From assembly GCA_018266685.1 (NCBI GenBank), contig JAFDZY010000372.1, positions 1-46,990 of the forward strand: a stretch of DNA of 46,990 bases, given 5' to 3'. Positions 10,044-18,323 of the stretch are shown here, piece by piece. The stretch is from Bacteroidota bacterium. Its GTDB lineage: Bacteria > Bacteroidota > Bacteroidia > Flavobacteriales_F > PHOS-HE28. Positions within the stretch are counted from its first letter, which is position 1. Each line of letters begins with the position of its first letter. Both the position numbers and the translations under genes were made by a program. The notes beneath the pieces were generated by a model that searched no databases, was not told the origin of the DNA, and saw nothing but the letters and a program-made list of their open reading frames with translations.

Positions 10044-10226
10044 TTACTTGATCTCTTTGTGAACGGTCATCTTGCGCATGATGGGGTTGTATTTCTTCAA
10101 CTCCAGCCGCTCAGTAGTGTTCTTGCGGTTCTTCGTGGTAATGTAGCGTGATGTGCCCGGCAGGCCCGAGTTCTTATGCTCGGTGCACTCCATGATCACT
10201 TGCACGCGGTTTCCTTTCTTGGCCAT
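10044..10226 (-). CDS. rpmG: Large-subunit ribosomal protein bL33
   Basis: 60 residues, with the bL33 features [18 protein letters not shown], then [10 protein letters not shown] and LELKKYNP. It is the cysteine-poor form: only one Cys is present, so no zinc ribbon is formed. It binds 23S rRNA near the E site. The usual upstream neighbour rpmB (bL28) is missing here; a promoter-like box lies at 10247-10277 instead, so this is the first gene of the unit. Confidence 0.96.
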   Translation of the reverse strand: MAKKGNRVQVIMECTEHKNSGLPGTSRYITTKNRKNTTERLELKKYNPIMRKMTVHKEIK

Positions 10227-10246
10227 TGCTTACTTGGAATGGGGCG

Positions 10247-10277
10247 CGAAAGTAGTACAATTGCTTCAATCCACCAA
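10247..10277 (-). promoter_or_regulatory. Probable Bacteroidota-type promoter of rpmG-DUF4295-ftsY-sulP
   Basis: Read on the minus strand, TACTTTCG (10254-10247) fits the -7 consensus TAnnTTTG with one change, and a TTG (10277-10275) lies 20 bases upstream as a -33 element. It precedes the rpmG ATG by about 20 bases. Confidence 0.5.
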
Positions 10278-10302
10278 GGCAATGGTAATTCCATCCTGCA
10301 AA

Positions 10303-11244
10303 TCAGTGGTTTACCGGCAATAACAGGGCTTTCCGGGGCTGCTTCAGCCGCGCCTGCACACCCTCCAGCACACATTCCCCCAAGGCCGCCTGCAACCGGC
10401 CCTTCATGCTGTGCCGGTAGGTCACCATACTGATCTCGCGCACGGGCACCGGTGCCCTGAACTCCCTGATGCGCGCAAGCTGTACGGCGTCCATGCCGAC
10501 CGTGGCCAGCTCCGGCACTATGGTCAGGCCGCCCTGGGCATCCACCATCCGCATCAGGGCCTCGATACTGCCCGACACGTAAGCAAAACGGCTGCTCCCC
10601 GTGCTTCGCTGGCGCAAGTGGCACAGGTCCAGCACTTGCGAGCGCAAACAATGCCCTTCCTCCAACAACCACAAGCGGTCCGCCCGGATCTCGGAAGGCA
10701 GCACGTAATGCTTCCTGCCGAACCCTTCCTGCGGCGATACATAGAGCAGGAACCGCTCCGTGAACAACGGCTCCTCCCGCAACCCGGCCACACCCAGCGG
10801 TGTGGCAAGCAACCCCACGTCCAGTTGGCCATGCGCCAGTTGCCCGGTGATGGCCTCCGTGGTGAGTTCCTCCACGCTAACCCGGATGCCGGGGTATTTG
10901 TGCAGCAACTTGCCCAGGAACAAGGGGAGCAGATAGGGGGCCAACGTGGGGATCACGCCGATGCGCAGCTCACCCTCCTGCTCCTGCTTGGTACCGTCAG
11001 CCATGGTCTTGAACGCCTCCACCTCCTTGAGCACCGCGCGGGCCTGTTCCACCAGCACGGCCCCCGGGGACGTGGGCACCACCGGCGACTTGGTGCGGTC
11101 GAACAGCACCACGCCCAGTTCCTCTTCCAGCTTCTTTACCATGCTGCTCAGCGTGGGCTGCGTAACAAAGCAGGCATCGGCCGCCCGGGCAAAGTGCCGG
11201 TGTGTATCAATGGCGGTGATGTACTGGAGCTGCTGGATGGTCAT
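10303..11244 (-). CDS. oxyR: OxyR-type peroxide-sensing LysR regulator
   Basis: 313 residues from the ATG at 11244 (MTIQQLQYITAI); an in-frame ATG 15 codons upstream would place the start in the operator. The N-terminal winged HTH (about 1-60, RAADACFVTQPTLSSMVKKLE) is typical of LysR proteins. The effector domain carries GHCLRSQVLDLC, in which the two cysteines fall at residues 199 and 208, the same numbers as the redox pair of E. coli OxyR. It is divergent from ahpC-ahpD, with a 15-base palindrome between them. The family forms a disulfide on meeting H2O2 and then activates peroxidase genes; control of ahpC-ahpD and of itself is inferred. Confidence 0.92.
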   Translation of the reverse strand: MTIQQLQYITAIDTHRHFARAADACFVTQPTLSSMVKKLEEELGVVLFDRTKSPVVPTSPGAVLVEQARAVLKEVEAFKTMADGTKQEQEGELRIGVIPTLAPYLLPLFLGKLLHKYPGIRVSVEELTTEAITGQLAHGQLDVGLLATPLGVAGLREEPLFTERFLLYVSPQEGFGRKHYVLPSEIRADRLWLLEEGHCLRSQVLDLCHLRQRSTGSSRFAYVSGSIEALMRMVDAQGGLTIVPELATVGMDAVQLARIREFRAPVPVREISMVTYRHSMKGRLQAALGECVLEGVQARLKQPRKALLLPVNH

Positions 11245-11258
11245 GGCACAAAGGTAAG

Positions 11259-11273
11259 ATAGACGTAATCTAT
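11259..11273. promoter_or_regulatory. OxyR/LysR-type operator between oxyR and ahpC
   Basis: ATAG-N7-CTAT, with ATAG at 11259-11262 and CTAT at 11270-11273. It contains the LysR T-N11-A signature and matches one half of the E. coli OxyR operator. It begins 15 bases upstream of the oxyR ATG and lies about 95 bases upstream of ahpC. Confidence 0.6.
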
Positions 11274-11316
11274 TGATATATTGAAACATTCAGTTTTACA
11301 TATCAATCGGAAGGGC

Positions 11317-11324
11317 AACCTTTG
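11317..11324 (+). promoter_or_regulatory. Possible -7 box of ahpC-ahpD
   Basis: AACCTTTG differs from TAnnTTTG at one base and lies 44 bases upstream of the ahpC ATG and about 45 bases downstream of the OxyR palindrome, a workable activation distance. Confidence 0.35.
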
Positions 11325-11368
11325 CACCACGAAAAACAACGGCCACTGGCCATAAAAACCGATCACAC

Positions 11369-11950
11369 ATGGAAGCCAAAGCACAAGTACAGCTCGCCCC
11401 GCAGCGCATGGTGGGCCTGGGCAGCAAGTTCCCGATCTTCAAGAAGAAGGCCTGCGTAAGCATTGAGAAGGGCAAGGAATTCGCCGAGATCACCAGCGAC
11501 GACCTCACCAACACGCCCGGGCGGTGGACGGTGATGTTCTGGTGGCCGAAGGATTTCACATTCGTGTGCCCCACGGAAATCGCCGCGTTCAACAAGGCCG
11601 TGGGCGAATTCACGGACCGCAATGCGCAGCTCATCGGCGCCAGCACCGACAGCGAGTTCGTGCATGCCGCCTGGCGCCGCGACCATGCCGACCTGAAGGA
11701 CCTGAAGTTCCCCATGCTGGCCGATACCAGCAAAAGCCTTTCCGAGGAGCTGGGCATTCTGACCGCAGATGAAAAGGTGGCCTACCGCGCCACTTACATC
11801 ATCGACCCGGAAGGCATGGTGCGCTGGGTGAGCGCCTACGACCTTAGCGTGGGCCGCAGCGTGGACGAGGTGCTGCGCGTGCTGGATGCACTTCAGACCG
11901 ATGAGCTCTGCCCCTGCAACTGGACCAAGGGCGAAGCAACCTTGAACTGA
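11369..11950 (+). CDS. ahpC: Alkyl hydroperoxide reductase AhpC (peroxiredoxin)
   Basis: 193 residues, full-length typical 2-Cys peroxiredoxin. The peroxidatic Cys is C67 in WPKDFTFVCPTE; the C-terminal DELCPCNW holds the resolving pair C181 and C183. The two-cysteine tail and overall sequence look like the actinobacterial AhpC that works with AhpD rather than AhpF, and ahpD does follow after 2 bases. It reduces H2O2, organic peroxides and peroxynitrite in the cytoplasm. Divergent oxyR and the palindrome at 11259-11273 point to peroxide induction. Confidence 0.95.
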   Translation: MEAKAQVQLAPQRMVGLGSKFPIFKKKACVSIEKGKEFAEITSDDLTNTPGRWTVMFWWPKDFTFVCPTEIAAFNKAVGEFTDRNAQLIGASTDSEFVHAAWRRDHADLKDLKFPMLADTSKSLSEELGILTADEKVAYRATYIIDPEGMVRWVSAYDLSVGRSVDEVLRVLDALQTDELCPCNWTKGEATLN

Positions 11951-11952
11951 CC

Positions 11953-12549
11953 ATGGAACAGGCTATGACCACCTACGAAGAGGGCACTGCCGCCCTGCTG
12001 CAGGAAGTGGGCGCGGCGGCGGACCATGCCAACGCCGCCCTGCACCTGATGGGCAGCGTGCCCTCGCGCTACGCCCGCGACCTGAAGCTGAACCTGAAAG
12101 GCGTCCTGAAAAGTGCGCATCTCAGCGACAAGGAAACTTCCCTGCTGGCGCTGAGCATTGCAGCAAACCAAAAGAACGGCCCTTTGACGGTGCACTTCCA
12201 GGCCATGGCAGCCCAGGCGGGTGCCACAGCCGATGAAACCGCCGAGGCCGTGGCGTGCGCCAGCCTGTTGGCCGCGAACAATGTGCTCTACCGTTTCCGC
12301 CACTTCGCGGGCAAGGAGAAGTACCAGGAGCTTCGCCCCGGGCTGCGCATGAACATCATGATGAACCCCGCCACGGGCAAGCACCTCTTTGAGCTGATGA
12401 GCCTTGCGGTGAGCGCGGTAAACGGCTGCGAACAGTGCGTGAAAAGCCACGAGGCTTCCCTGATCGCATTGGGCGCCAGCGAGGAACAGGTTTGGGACGC
12501 CATCCGCATCGCATCCGTGGTGACGAGCTACGACCGTGTAGTGTACTGA
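11953..12549 (+). CDS. ahpD: AhpD-like alkylhydroperoxidase (carboxymuconolactone decarboxylase fold)
   Basis: 198 residues starting 2 bases after the ahpC stop; a second ATG four codons in is an alternative. The active-site signature is complete: E147, the CxxC pair C159 and C162 (GCEQCVKSH), and H166. The 12-residue E-to-C spacing and the C-to-H spacing equal those of Mycobacterium AhpD. In that system AhpD passes electrons from a lipoylated protein, itself reduced by lipoamide dehydrogenase, to AhpC. A lipoamide dehydrogenase gene lies in this window (39120-40508), though unlinked. A strong hairpin follows the gene. Confidence 0.92.
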   Translation: MEQAMTTYEEGTAALLQEVGAAADHANAALHLMGSVPSRYARDLKLNLKGVLKSAHLSDKETSLLALSIAANQKNGPLTVHFQAMAAQAGATADETAEAVACASLLAANNVLYRFRHFAGKEKYQELRPGLRMNIMMNPATGKHLFELMSLAVSAVNGCEQCVKSHEASLIALGASEEQVWDAIRIASVVTSYDRVVY

Positions 12550-12573
12550 ACGCTCCCCGTACCGGTCCAAAGA

Positions 12574-12602
12574 GGAAGGCCGCCCCGAAAAGGCGGCCTT
12601 CC
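12574..12602. terminator. Hairpin between convergent ahpD and the sugar dehydrogenase gene
   Basis: An 11-bp perfect stem, GGAAGGCCGCC (12574-12584) with GGCGGCCTTCC (12592-12602), and a 7-base loop. It lies in the gap between two convergent genes and may serve both, although neither side has a good T-run. Confidence 0.65.
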
Positions 12603-12626
12603 CCATTTCCAGTATCGCGTAGGGTG

Positions 12627-15600
12627 TCAGGGCAATTGCTCCACGCGCACCGCATTTGGTGATGCCCCCCCGATGTTCATCAGGAGCAGGTCACGGTCAT
12701 TGGCGTATCCCGTGTAGCGCACGAATCCGTCCATGTTGGCATCTTCCAAATGGTAGCCCGGCAGGGTAGCGGTGGGCAACGCCCCGCCCAGGATCGTGAG
12801 CATGGCATCGCGGTCGTTGTTGGCACCGGTGAACTTCAGTTGGTTGTCGTCCACGGCATTGCCGGCCCACAAGCCCATTTTGCCATTCCCGAACATCTTG
12901 CGTGCCGCCGTGCCGTTGACCCAGAAGTTGGGGTCGGTGAAATCCACAGCCGCCGGGGTCTTGCCCATCACCACTTGGGTGCCGGTCATTATGCCAAGGT
13001 GGTTGCGGTGCCGCACTGCCAGGTAGTACATGTCCGCCGGAACATTGAACACGAGCTTGGTGTAGCCGTCCGCGGCCACCACGTCGCCATCGCGTTGGAG
13101 CAGCGCGCACTGTGTTGCGAGCAGCACCGATGAATTTGCCTTGCTGCGCAGTTCCACCAACACCCAATCCACCACCGCATTCTTGCCGGTCACGTTCATG
13201 ATGGCCTGCGTGGTGGTTTCCCCGCCGCCACCGCCTGCCTGGGCGTACCCCAAGGCTGTATAGGGTTCCTGCAAGGGCACGGCGCCCATGGCACGCAGAT
13301 CATCACCCATCATCCCCGTGGATGCTTCGTAGGGGCCGTCCAACGCCAAACGGATCTTCAAGCTGGGCGGGCAATCCACGTAACGCGCCAGATAAGCCCC
13401 GTCCACCACGGTAAGCGTACCGTTTCCGGGGCGTGTCCAACGCACCGTCATGTGGTCACCACCGCTTCCCTCTTTCTGCAGGAACTCGAAATAATAGTAT
13501 TTGCCGGCCACAAGAGAAATGGTGCTGCTTTGCTGCCCGGGGTACTTGTAGTACTCCGTGTCGTTCGTCCAGGCAGGCACGGAGCAAATGGGCGTTTTCA
13601 AAGCGGGATCGGCATTGGCGCTCAGGTAGAACACCGAGGCATCGTCCGATGTGGCATTGAAGGTGTAAGCACCGGTGGTGGGTGCAATGATGTACCCGCG
13701 CATCCGGGTGCCGTAGTTGTTGGCAAAGTTTACCGGGCCCCTGATGCTGGTGGGGTAAGTGGTCCCGCTGGGTGCGTCCGGATAGTTCGGGCTGTTGATC
13801 AGGTCGCTGATGGTGGTGCCGGCTATACCGGTCCAGTACTCCCGCAGGATGCTTCCGGCCGCACCAACGCACTGCGGCGGATCCAAGGTGTAGACCGTAA
13901 ACGTCTTGACGACCGTGTTGGTCAATCCATCATTGTCGGTTACCGTAAGGCTCACTTGGTAGTCTCCTGTTTCGGTGAAGGTCATAGGAACCGTGGGGCC
14001 ATCCGCGGTTGTTCCGTCACCAAAATCCCAATGGTAACTGACAATGGTGCCGTTGTCCACGCTTTGGCTGCCGTCCAATGTGGCAACCACGGGAGCCAGG
14101 CCTTTGATCACATTGGCGGTAATAACGGCCGTGGGTGCGATCACCGCGCAATTCGGGTAGAGGTGGTTCACCACCGTGGTGGACAATCCCCCCGGGTCGG
14201 TAACCGTGAGTTGCACCACATAGCTGAAGTTGTCCTCATAACAGCCCACACCGGAGATCACCGTGGTGGTGCTGGCCGTGTGGTTGACCGGCTCGCTGTG
14301 CACGTGGTTGTTGTGGTGCAGCACGGTCTGCCAGGCAAAGCTGAGCTGGCCTACCGGGCTTTCCACATCATTCACCGCAGCTTCCAGGCTGATGGTGGTG
14401 TCCACGCCTACCGGGTACAGTTGCCCATCCGGGAAACTGGTGATGGCCACCTGCGGCGGGGTGTTGTTCACGTTCACCTTCAGTGTGGTACTGTTGGGCT
14501 GGTTCTGGTTATCGTACACCGTTAGGGTTACTGTGAACACCGTGGGAACGCCTGCGGGAGCGGTGAATACATGCGAAGGATTGGCTGCCGTGCTGGTGCT
14601 TGCATCGCCGAAATTCCACAGGTAGGTCAGCGGGCCACCTTCGGGATCGGAGCTGTTGGAGCCGGTGAACTGCACCGTTAGCGGCGTGGTGCCATAAAGC
14701 GTATCCTGCAGGGCAACAGCCACCGGAGGCAGGTTGGTTACGCCGAGCGGGGCCACCTTGCGGATCTGGCCTGTCTCATAGCGCACGTACCAAAGTGCAC
14801 CGTCGGTGCCTTCCTTCAGGAACACCACGGCACCCATGTTGGTGCCGAAGTTGTACACCTGCACAGGCTTGTTTTCCGCGTTCATCACCACGCGGCGTAT
14901 CCAGGCTCCGCCGTAGTCCGCATGGAAATAACTGCCTTGGTATCCCGCAGGCCAACCCGCGCCAGTGATGAAAGTTCCGCCCACGGAGGCATTACCGCCG
15001 AAACGCGGGCCCGGAACAGGGGAATTGGGGTCGTCCAGGTCGTAGTACACCGCAGTGTTTCCGTTGAACGCACTGCACCTGGATTCATTGCCATGCACCC
15101 AATCGAGCACCGGCCTGTCATTGGTGAACGTGTGGATGTTGGGTGGAATCATTGTGCCGGGATCGCACGGGTTGGGCAGTCCAACGGGGTGTACCAGGGT
15201 TTCCTGCACCAGCAGGTCCTGGAAATCGAAGTAGGGCTTGGTGCATGCGCCCTGCCCGTATAGCGGGTTGGGCGCGTCCAGGTTGGCGGCACGTGCATTG
15301 GTATAAGGGCCGTTGTTCTCCATGCCCTCGTAGATGGGCCAACCGAAATTCATGCCCCCTGCATAACACACGTTCATTTCCTCAAATGTGCTCCAGCCCA
15401 CGTCGCCGATGTAGAAAACTCCAGGATTGCCATCGGCGGGGTTGGTGCTGCCCGTGCCCGGGCGCCGCGTGAAGCGGAACGGATTGCGCAGTCCCAACGC
15501 CCACACCCTGCTGGCCGGTGAGCGCGGCTCGCTTGCATTGTAGAACGGGTTGCTCGGCACGCCGTTACCCGTCTCGGGATCGATGCGCAGCATCTTCCCG

Positions 15601-16331
15601 CTCATGCTGTTCACCAATTGTGAACGCATGGCGCCCACGTTTTCTTCCGGCGTGATGATGCTGTCGGCAAGCGCCTGCAAATAGTAGGTCTGTGGATCGT
15701 TTCCGATGTCGGCGGCATTGTAGCTGGCCCCGTCACCGGCTGTTAAGAGCAGTGTGCCGTCGCTTCCGAACACCAAGGAACCCGTGCTGTGGGACTCGTA
15801 CAACAAGGGGATCCCGGTCTTCTTCGTCTCACCGATCAGCACAAACCGGCTGTTCGGGTCCACCGATGTGTAATTGGGGCCGATGGCGGTGTATCGCGTG
15901 CAGCGCATGATCGTGGCGCTGTAATACTGGTCCAGAGCAGGATTGTACCCCGGCAACCCTTTGTTCATCAAATAGTTCCGGTCAACGGTATAGAGCAGGT
16001 AGATGCGCCCGTTGGACAAAAAGTTGGGGTCCAAGGTGAAGCCGAGGCACCCGTGGTCGCGCCAGTTGCCCACTTCTTCACTCAGATCGATCAACGGCGT
16101 TGGGAGCCGCGTGCCATCGTTGTTTACGATCCACACCTTGCCCGATTTTTCCCATACGTACATCCGTCCGTTTGCATCGAAGGTGAAGCCCACGGGCTCC
16201 GAAAATCCGCTGGCCACTACTACGTCCGCGAAGCCCGTTGGCACCGTTTGGCCCTGAAGGCCAGTTACGAGGCACAAGGAAAAGAGGGAGGCAATTGAAG
16301 CACAAGCAATCCACGCTTTTGTTCCGTTCAT
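12627..16331 (-). CDS. Secreted PQQ-dependent sugar dehydrogenase-like protein with PKD and PA14 domains
   Basis: 1234 residues. A signal peptide (about 1-28) is followed by a six-bladed sugar/sorbosone dehydrogenase-like domain (about 30-535; motifs EPVGFTFDANGRMYVWEKSG and VWALGLRNPFRF), a PKD domain (about 540-625, YLWNFGDAS), an Ig-like segment, a second PKD domain (about 725-810, YHWDFGDGT), a PA14 sugar-binding-like domain (about 830-990) and a C-terminal module (about 995-1234). I recognise that last module from large Flavobacteriales surface proteins: DDLR, EPYTALGY, VDWVLVELR, VRHRNHLGIMTG, two NNDRD/ANDRD repeats, ending EQLP. The protein likely oxidises or binds a sugar outside the cell. 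Substrate and PQQ use are unproven. The final EQLP module may be its export or attachment signal. Confidence 0.85.
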   Translation of the reverse strand: MNGTKAWIACASIASLFSLCLVTGLQGQTVPTGFADVVVASGFSEPVGFTFDANGRMYVWEKSGKVWIVNNDGTRLPTPLIDLSEEVGNWRDHGCLGFTLDPNFLSNGRIYLLYTVDRNYLMNKGLPGYNPALDQYYSATIMRCTRYTAIGPNYTSVDPNSRFVLIGETKKTGIPLLYESHSTGSLVFGSDGTLLLTAGDGASYNAADIGNDPQTYYLQALADSIITPEENVGAMRSQLVNSMSGKMLRIDPETGNGVPSNPFYNASEPRSPASRVWALGLRNPFRFTRRPGTGSTNPADGNPGVFYIGDVGWSTFEEMNVCYAGGMNFGWPIYEGMENNGPYTNARAANLDAPNPLYGQGACTKPYFDFQDLLVQETLVHPVGLPNPCDPGTMIPPNIHTFTNDRPVLDWVHGNESRCSAFNGNTAVYYDLDDPNSPVPGPRFGGNASVGGTFITGAGWPAGYQGSYFHADYGGAWIRRVVMNAENKPVQVYNFGTNMGAVVFLKEGTDGALWYVRYETGQIRKVAPLGVTNLPPVAVALQDTLYGTTPLTVQFTGSNSSDPEGGPLTYLWNFGDASTSTAANPSHVFTAPAGVPTVFTVTLTVYDNQNQPNSTTLKVNVNNTPPQVAITSFPDGQLYPVGVDTTISLEAAVNDVESPVGQLSFAWQTVLHHNNHVHSEPVNHTASTTTVISGVGCYEDNFSYVVQLTVTDPGGLSTTVVNHLYPNCAVIAPTAVITANVIKGLAPVVATLDGSQSVDNGTIVSYHWDFGDGTTADGPTVPMTFTETGDYQVSLTVTDNDGLTNTVVKTFTVYTLDPPQCVGAAGSILREYWTGIAGTTISDLINSPNYPDAPSGTTYPTSIRGPVNFANNYGTRMRGYIIAPTTGAYTFNATSDDASVFYLSANADPALKTPICSVPAWTNDTEYYKYPGQQSSTISLVAGKYYYFEFLQKEGSGGDHMTVRWTRPGNGTLTVVDGAYLARYVDCPPSLKIRLALDGPYEASTGMMGDDLRAMGAVPLQEPYTALGYAQAGGGGGETTTQAIMNVTGKNAVVDWVLVELRSKANSSVLLATQCALLQRDGDVVAADGYTKLVFNVPADMYYLAVRHRNHLGIMTGTQVVMGKTPAAVDFTDPNFWVNGTAARKMFGNGKMGLWAGNAVDDNQLKFTGANNDRDAMLTILGGALPTATLPGYHLEDANMDGFVRYTGYANDRDLLLMNIGGASPNAVRVEQLP

Positions 16332-16653
16332 CTTGTTGGAATTGTCCTTCGTCGTTAAATACTACAGTTCAGTCGGCAAATTTCGGATACAACCGTCCAC
16401 CTGTCAACCACGGGGACGAGAACTTGCCAACACATCCAACTACGCATGAACTGACTGTATGTCAGAGGAATATCAACTATCGGACAGGTGAATGCGTGCT
16501 CAAACTGCTTCGGCGGAAGCAAGTTGGGGGGAAGGCGGTAAGGAAGAGAGAAAGCATGCTGTGACTTATGTGGTGATCACATGGGCCGAATTGCATGGCT
16601 CTGACAGAAGCGACGCCCTTTGCGGGTAATTTCGCGCCCGATTTCAAAAAACC
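16332..16653. other. Intergenic spacer with no supported gene
   Basis: 322 bases between divergent genes (sugar dehydrogenase to the left, TolB-like lipoprotein to the right). Short open frames here lack family features. It should hold both promoters; a TAATTTCG box at about 16626-16633 could serve the lipoprotein gene, but no matching -33 element was found. Confidence 0.5.
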
Positions 16654-17793
16654 ATGAACAAACTGATCCCTGCGGTCTCCACACTTGTGCTCCTTGCCTG
16701 TGGAAGCCCCGCCCCTGTTGAAACCGAAAGCCCAGCGCCGAAGAAGGACAGCATCCCTGCCGTATCCAACGTGCCGGACAGCGCTTACTGGACCTCGGAC
16801 AGCCTGATCCAACCCGGCGAAACGCACTTCGCACACCTGCGCCAACTGACCTTCGGAGGCGATAATGCTGAAGCTTACTGGGATTTTGCCGGGGACAAGC
16901 TCAGCTTCCAGGCGCACAACCCCGCCTGGGGAGAACAGTGCGACCAGATCTACGTGTTCAATCCGTTCAAGGACAACCTGCGCGACCACCAGCCACAGAA
17001 GATCAGCACCAACGGCGGCCGCACTACGTGCAGTTACTTCCTGCCCGGGGACAGCCTGGTGCTTTTTGCAAGCACCCACCTCGGCGGCGTGGACTGCCCG
17101 CCCGTGCCCCCGCATGTACCCGGTGGCAAGTACATCTGGCCCATTTATCCCAGCTTCGACATCTTCGTCACCGACCTCAAGGGCAACATCCGCAAGCAGC
17201 TCACCAACACGCCGGGTTACGATGCGGAGGGCACCGTTTCACCCAAGGGTGACCGCATCGTGTTCACCAGCATGCGCAACGGCGACATGGACCTTTACAC
17301 CATGAACATCGACGGCAGTGACGTGAAGCAGATCACCCACGAACTGGGCTATGACGGTGGTGCGTTCTTCAGCCCGGACGGCACCAAGCTGGTATGGCGC
17401 GCAAGCCGCCCCAAGACCCCGGCCGATGTGAAAGAGTACAAAGACCTGCTGAAGATCGGGCAGGTGCAGCCCACCCAAATGGAACTTTTCGTGGCCAATG
17501 CTGACGGCAGCAATGCCAAGCAGATCACCAACCTGGGCCAGGCCAACTGGGCGCCCTATTGGAACCCGGACGGCAAGCACATCATCTTCGCCAGCAACCA
17601 TAAGAGCGAGCGCGGCTTTCCCTTCAACCTCTACCAGGTGGACACCACCGGCCAAAACTTGGAGCGCCTTACCAACTCGGACATGTTCGATGCCTTCCCC
17701 GTGTTCAGCAAGGACGGAAAGTATTTGATCTTCAGCAGCAACCGCGGGGCCACCAACCACGTAACCAACCTCTTCATCGCCGAGTGGAAGTAG
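16654..17793 (+). CDS. TolB-like PD40 beta-propeller lipoprotein
   Basis: 379 residues with a lipoprotein signal peptide: the lipobox LVLLAC puts the lipidated cysteine at residue 16. The rest is a run of PD40/WD40-like blades (for example GDRIVFTSMRNGDMDLYTMN, GTKLVWRAS, GKHIIFASNHKS, GKYLIFSSNRG), as in TolB C-terminal propellers. No peptidase domain is attached and there is no tol-pal cluster beside it, so a role as TolB itself is not supported. It is probably an envelope protein facing the periplasm or the surface. A strong terminator follows. Confidence 0.85.
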   Translation: MNKLIPAVSTLVLLACGSPAPVETESPAPKKDSIPAVSNVPDSAYWTSDSLIQPGETHFAHLRQLTFGGDNAEAYWDFAGDKLSFQAHNPAWGEQCDQIYVFNPFKDNLRDHQPQKISTNGGRTTCSYFLPGDSLVLFASTHLGGVDCPPVPPHVPGGKYIWPIYPSFDIFVTDLKGNIRKQLTNTPGYDAEGTVSPKGDRIVFTSMRNGDMDLYTMNIDGSDVKQITHELGYDGGAFFSPDGTKLVWRASRPKTPADVKEYKDLLKIGQVQPTQMELFVANADGSNAKQITNLGQANWAPYWNPDGKHIIFASNHKSERGFPFNLYQVDTTGQNLERLTNSDMFDAFPVFSKDGKYLIFSSNRGATNHVTNLFIAEWK

Positions 17794-17809
17794 TTCCGGG
17801 CGATACAAT

Positions 17810-17848
17810 AAAAGCGAAGGCGGGACGCGGTTCCCGCCTTTTGCTTTT
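17810..17848 (+). terminator. Intrinsic terminator after the TolB-like lipoprotein gene
   Basis: Arms AAAAGCGAAGGCGGGA and TCCCGCCTTTTGCTTTT pair around a short loop with one bulged base; the distal arm is T-rich. It begins about 15 bases after the stop. Confidence 0.75.
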
Positions 17849-17910
17849 CCGGCCGGTTGGTACCAAAACGCACCGGACATCTCCGAAACAAGGGCGATCT
17901 TCGCACCTGC

Positions 17911-18258
17911 ATGAGCGAAAATTCAACTACAACGCCGCGCTGGATGCAACGGCTCGGCGCGCGCTGGGGCGTAGGGCCGGTGCGCGTTGTGCTGATCCTG
18001 GTGGTGTTTGCCTGCACCGGCCTCACGGTAATGTTCCTGAAGCGGCCTGTGGTGGGCTACTTCACTGAGAATGGTGAACAGCCCCTGCTCTTTTCGATCC
18101 TCTACTACATCCTGATCCTCCCCTTTTACAACCTGGTGCTGCTGGTGTATGGCGCGCTGCTCGGACAGTTCAGGTTTTTCTGGGAGTTTGAGAAGCGCTT
18201 CTTTGCGCGGATCACGGGGAAGGGGAAGAAGCAAGGAAGTGGAGAAGTGAAGAAGTGA
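17911..18258 (+). CDS. DUF6787-like small membrane protein
   Basis: 115 residues from the ATG at 17911; an in-frame ATG at 17857 would begin inside the terminator region. There are two hydrophobic helices (about 25-45 and 62-85). The layout LGARWGV..VRVVLILVVFACTG, then ILPFYNLVLLVYGALLGQF and FFWEFEKR, is close to what I know as DUF6787, a Bacteroidota-specific family of unknown function. The C-terminus is lysine-rich and encoded by a short AAGTGAAG-like direct repeat that runs past the stop to about 18265. Confidence 0.7.
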   Translation: MSENSTTTPRWMQRLGARWGVGPVRVVLILVVFACTGLTVMFLKRPVVGYFTENGEQPLLFSILYYILILPFYNLVLLVYGALLGQFRFFWEFEKRFFARITGKGKKQGSGEVKK

Positions 18259-18323
18259 AGAAGTGAAGCCCCCCTGGATGCCGTTCAGGGCGATGGGGCT
18301 TGTGCAGGAAAATTCATTACCGA

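Noticed and set aside
8850..10151. 433-residue plus-strand open frame
   Set aside because: Covers ftsY, DUF4295 and rpmG in antisense; no domain features.
13452..14525. 357-residue plus-strand open frame
   Set aside because: Antisense to the PKD/PA14 part of the sugar dehydrogenase gene.
16238..16564. 108-residue plus-strand open frame in the spacer before the TolB-like gene
   Set aside because: Starts inside the signal-peptide region of the divergent gene and has no recognisable features.
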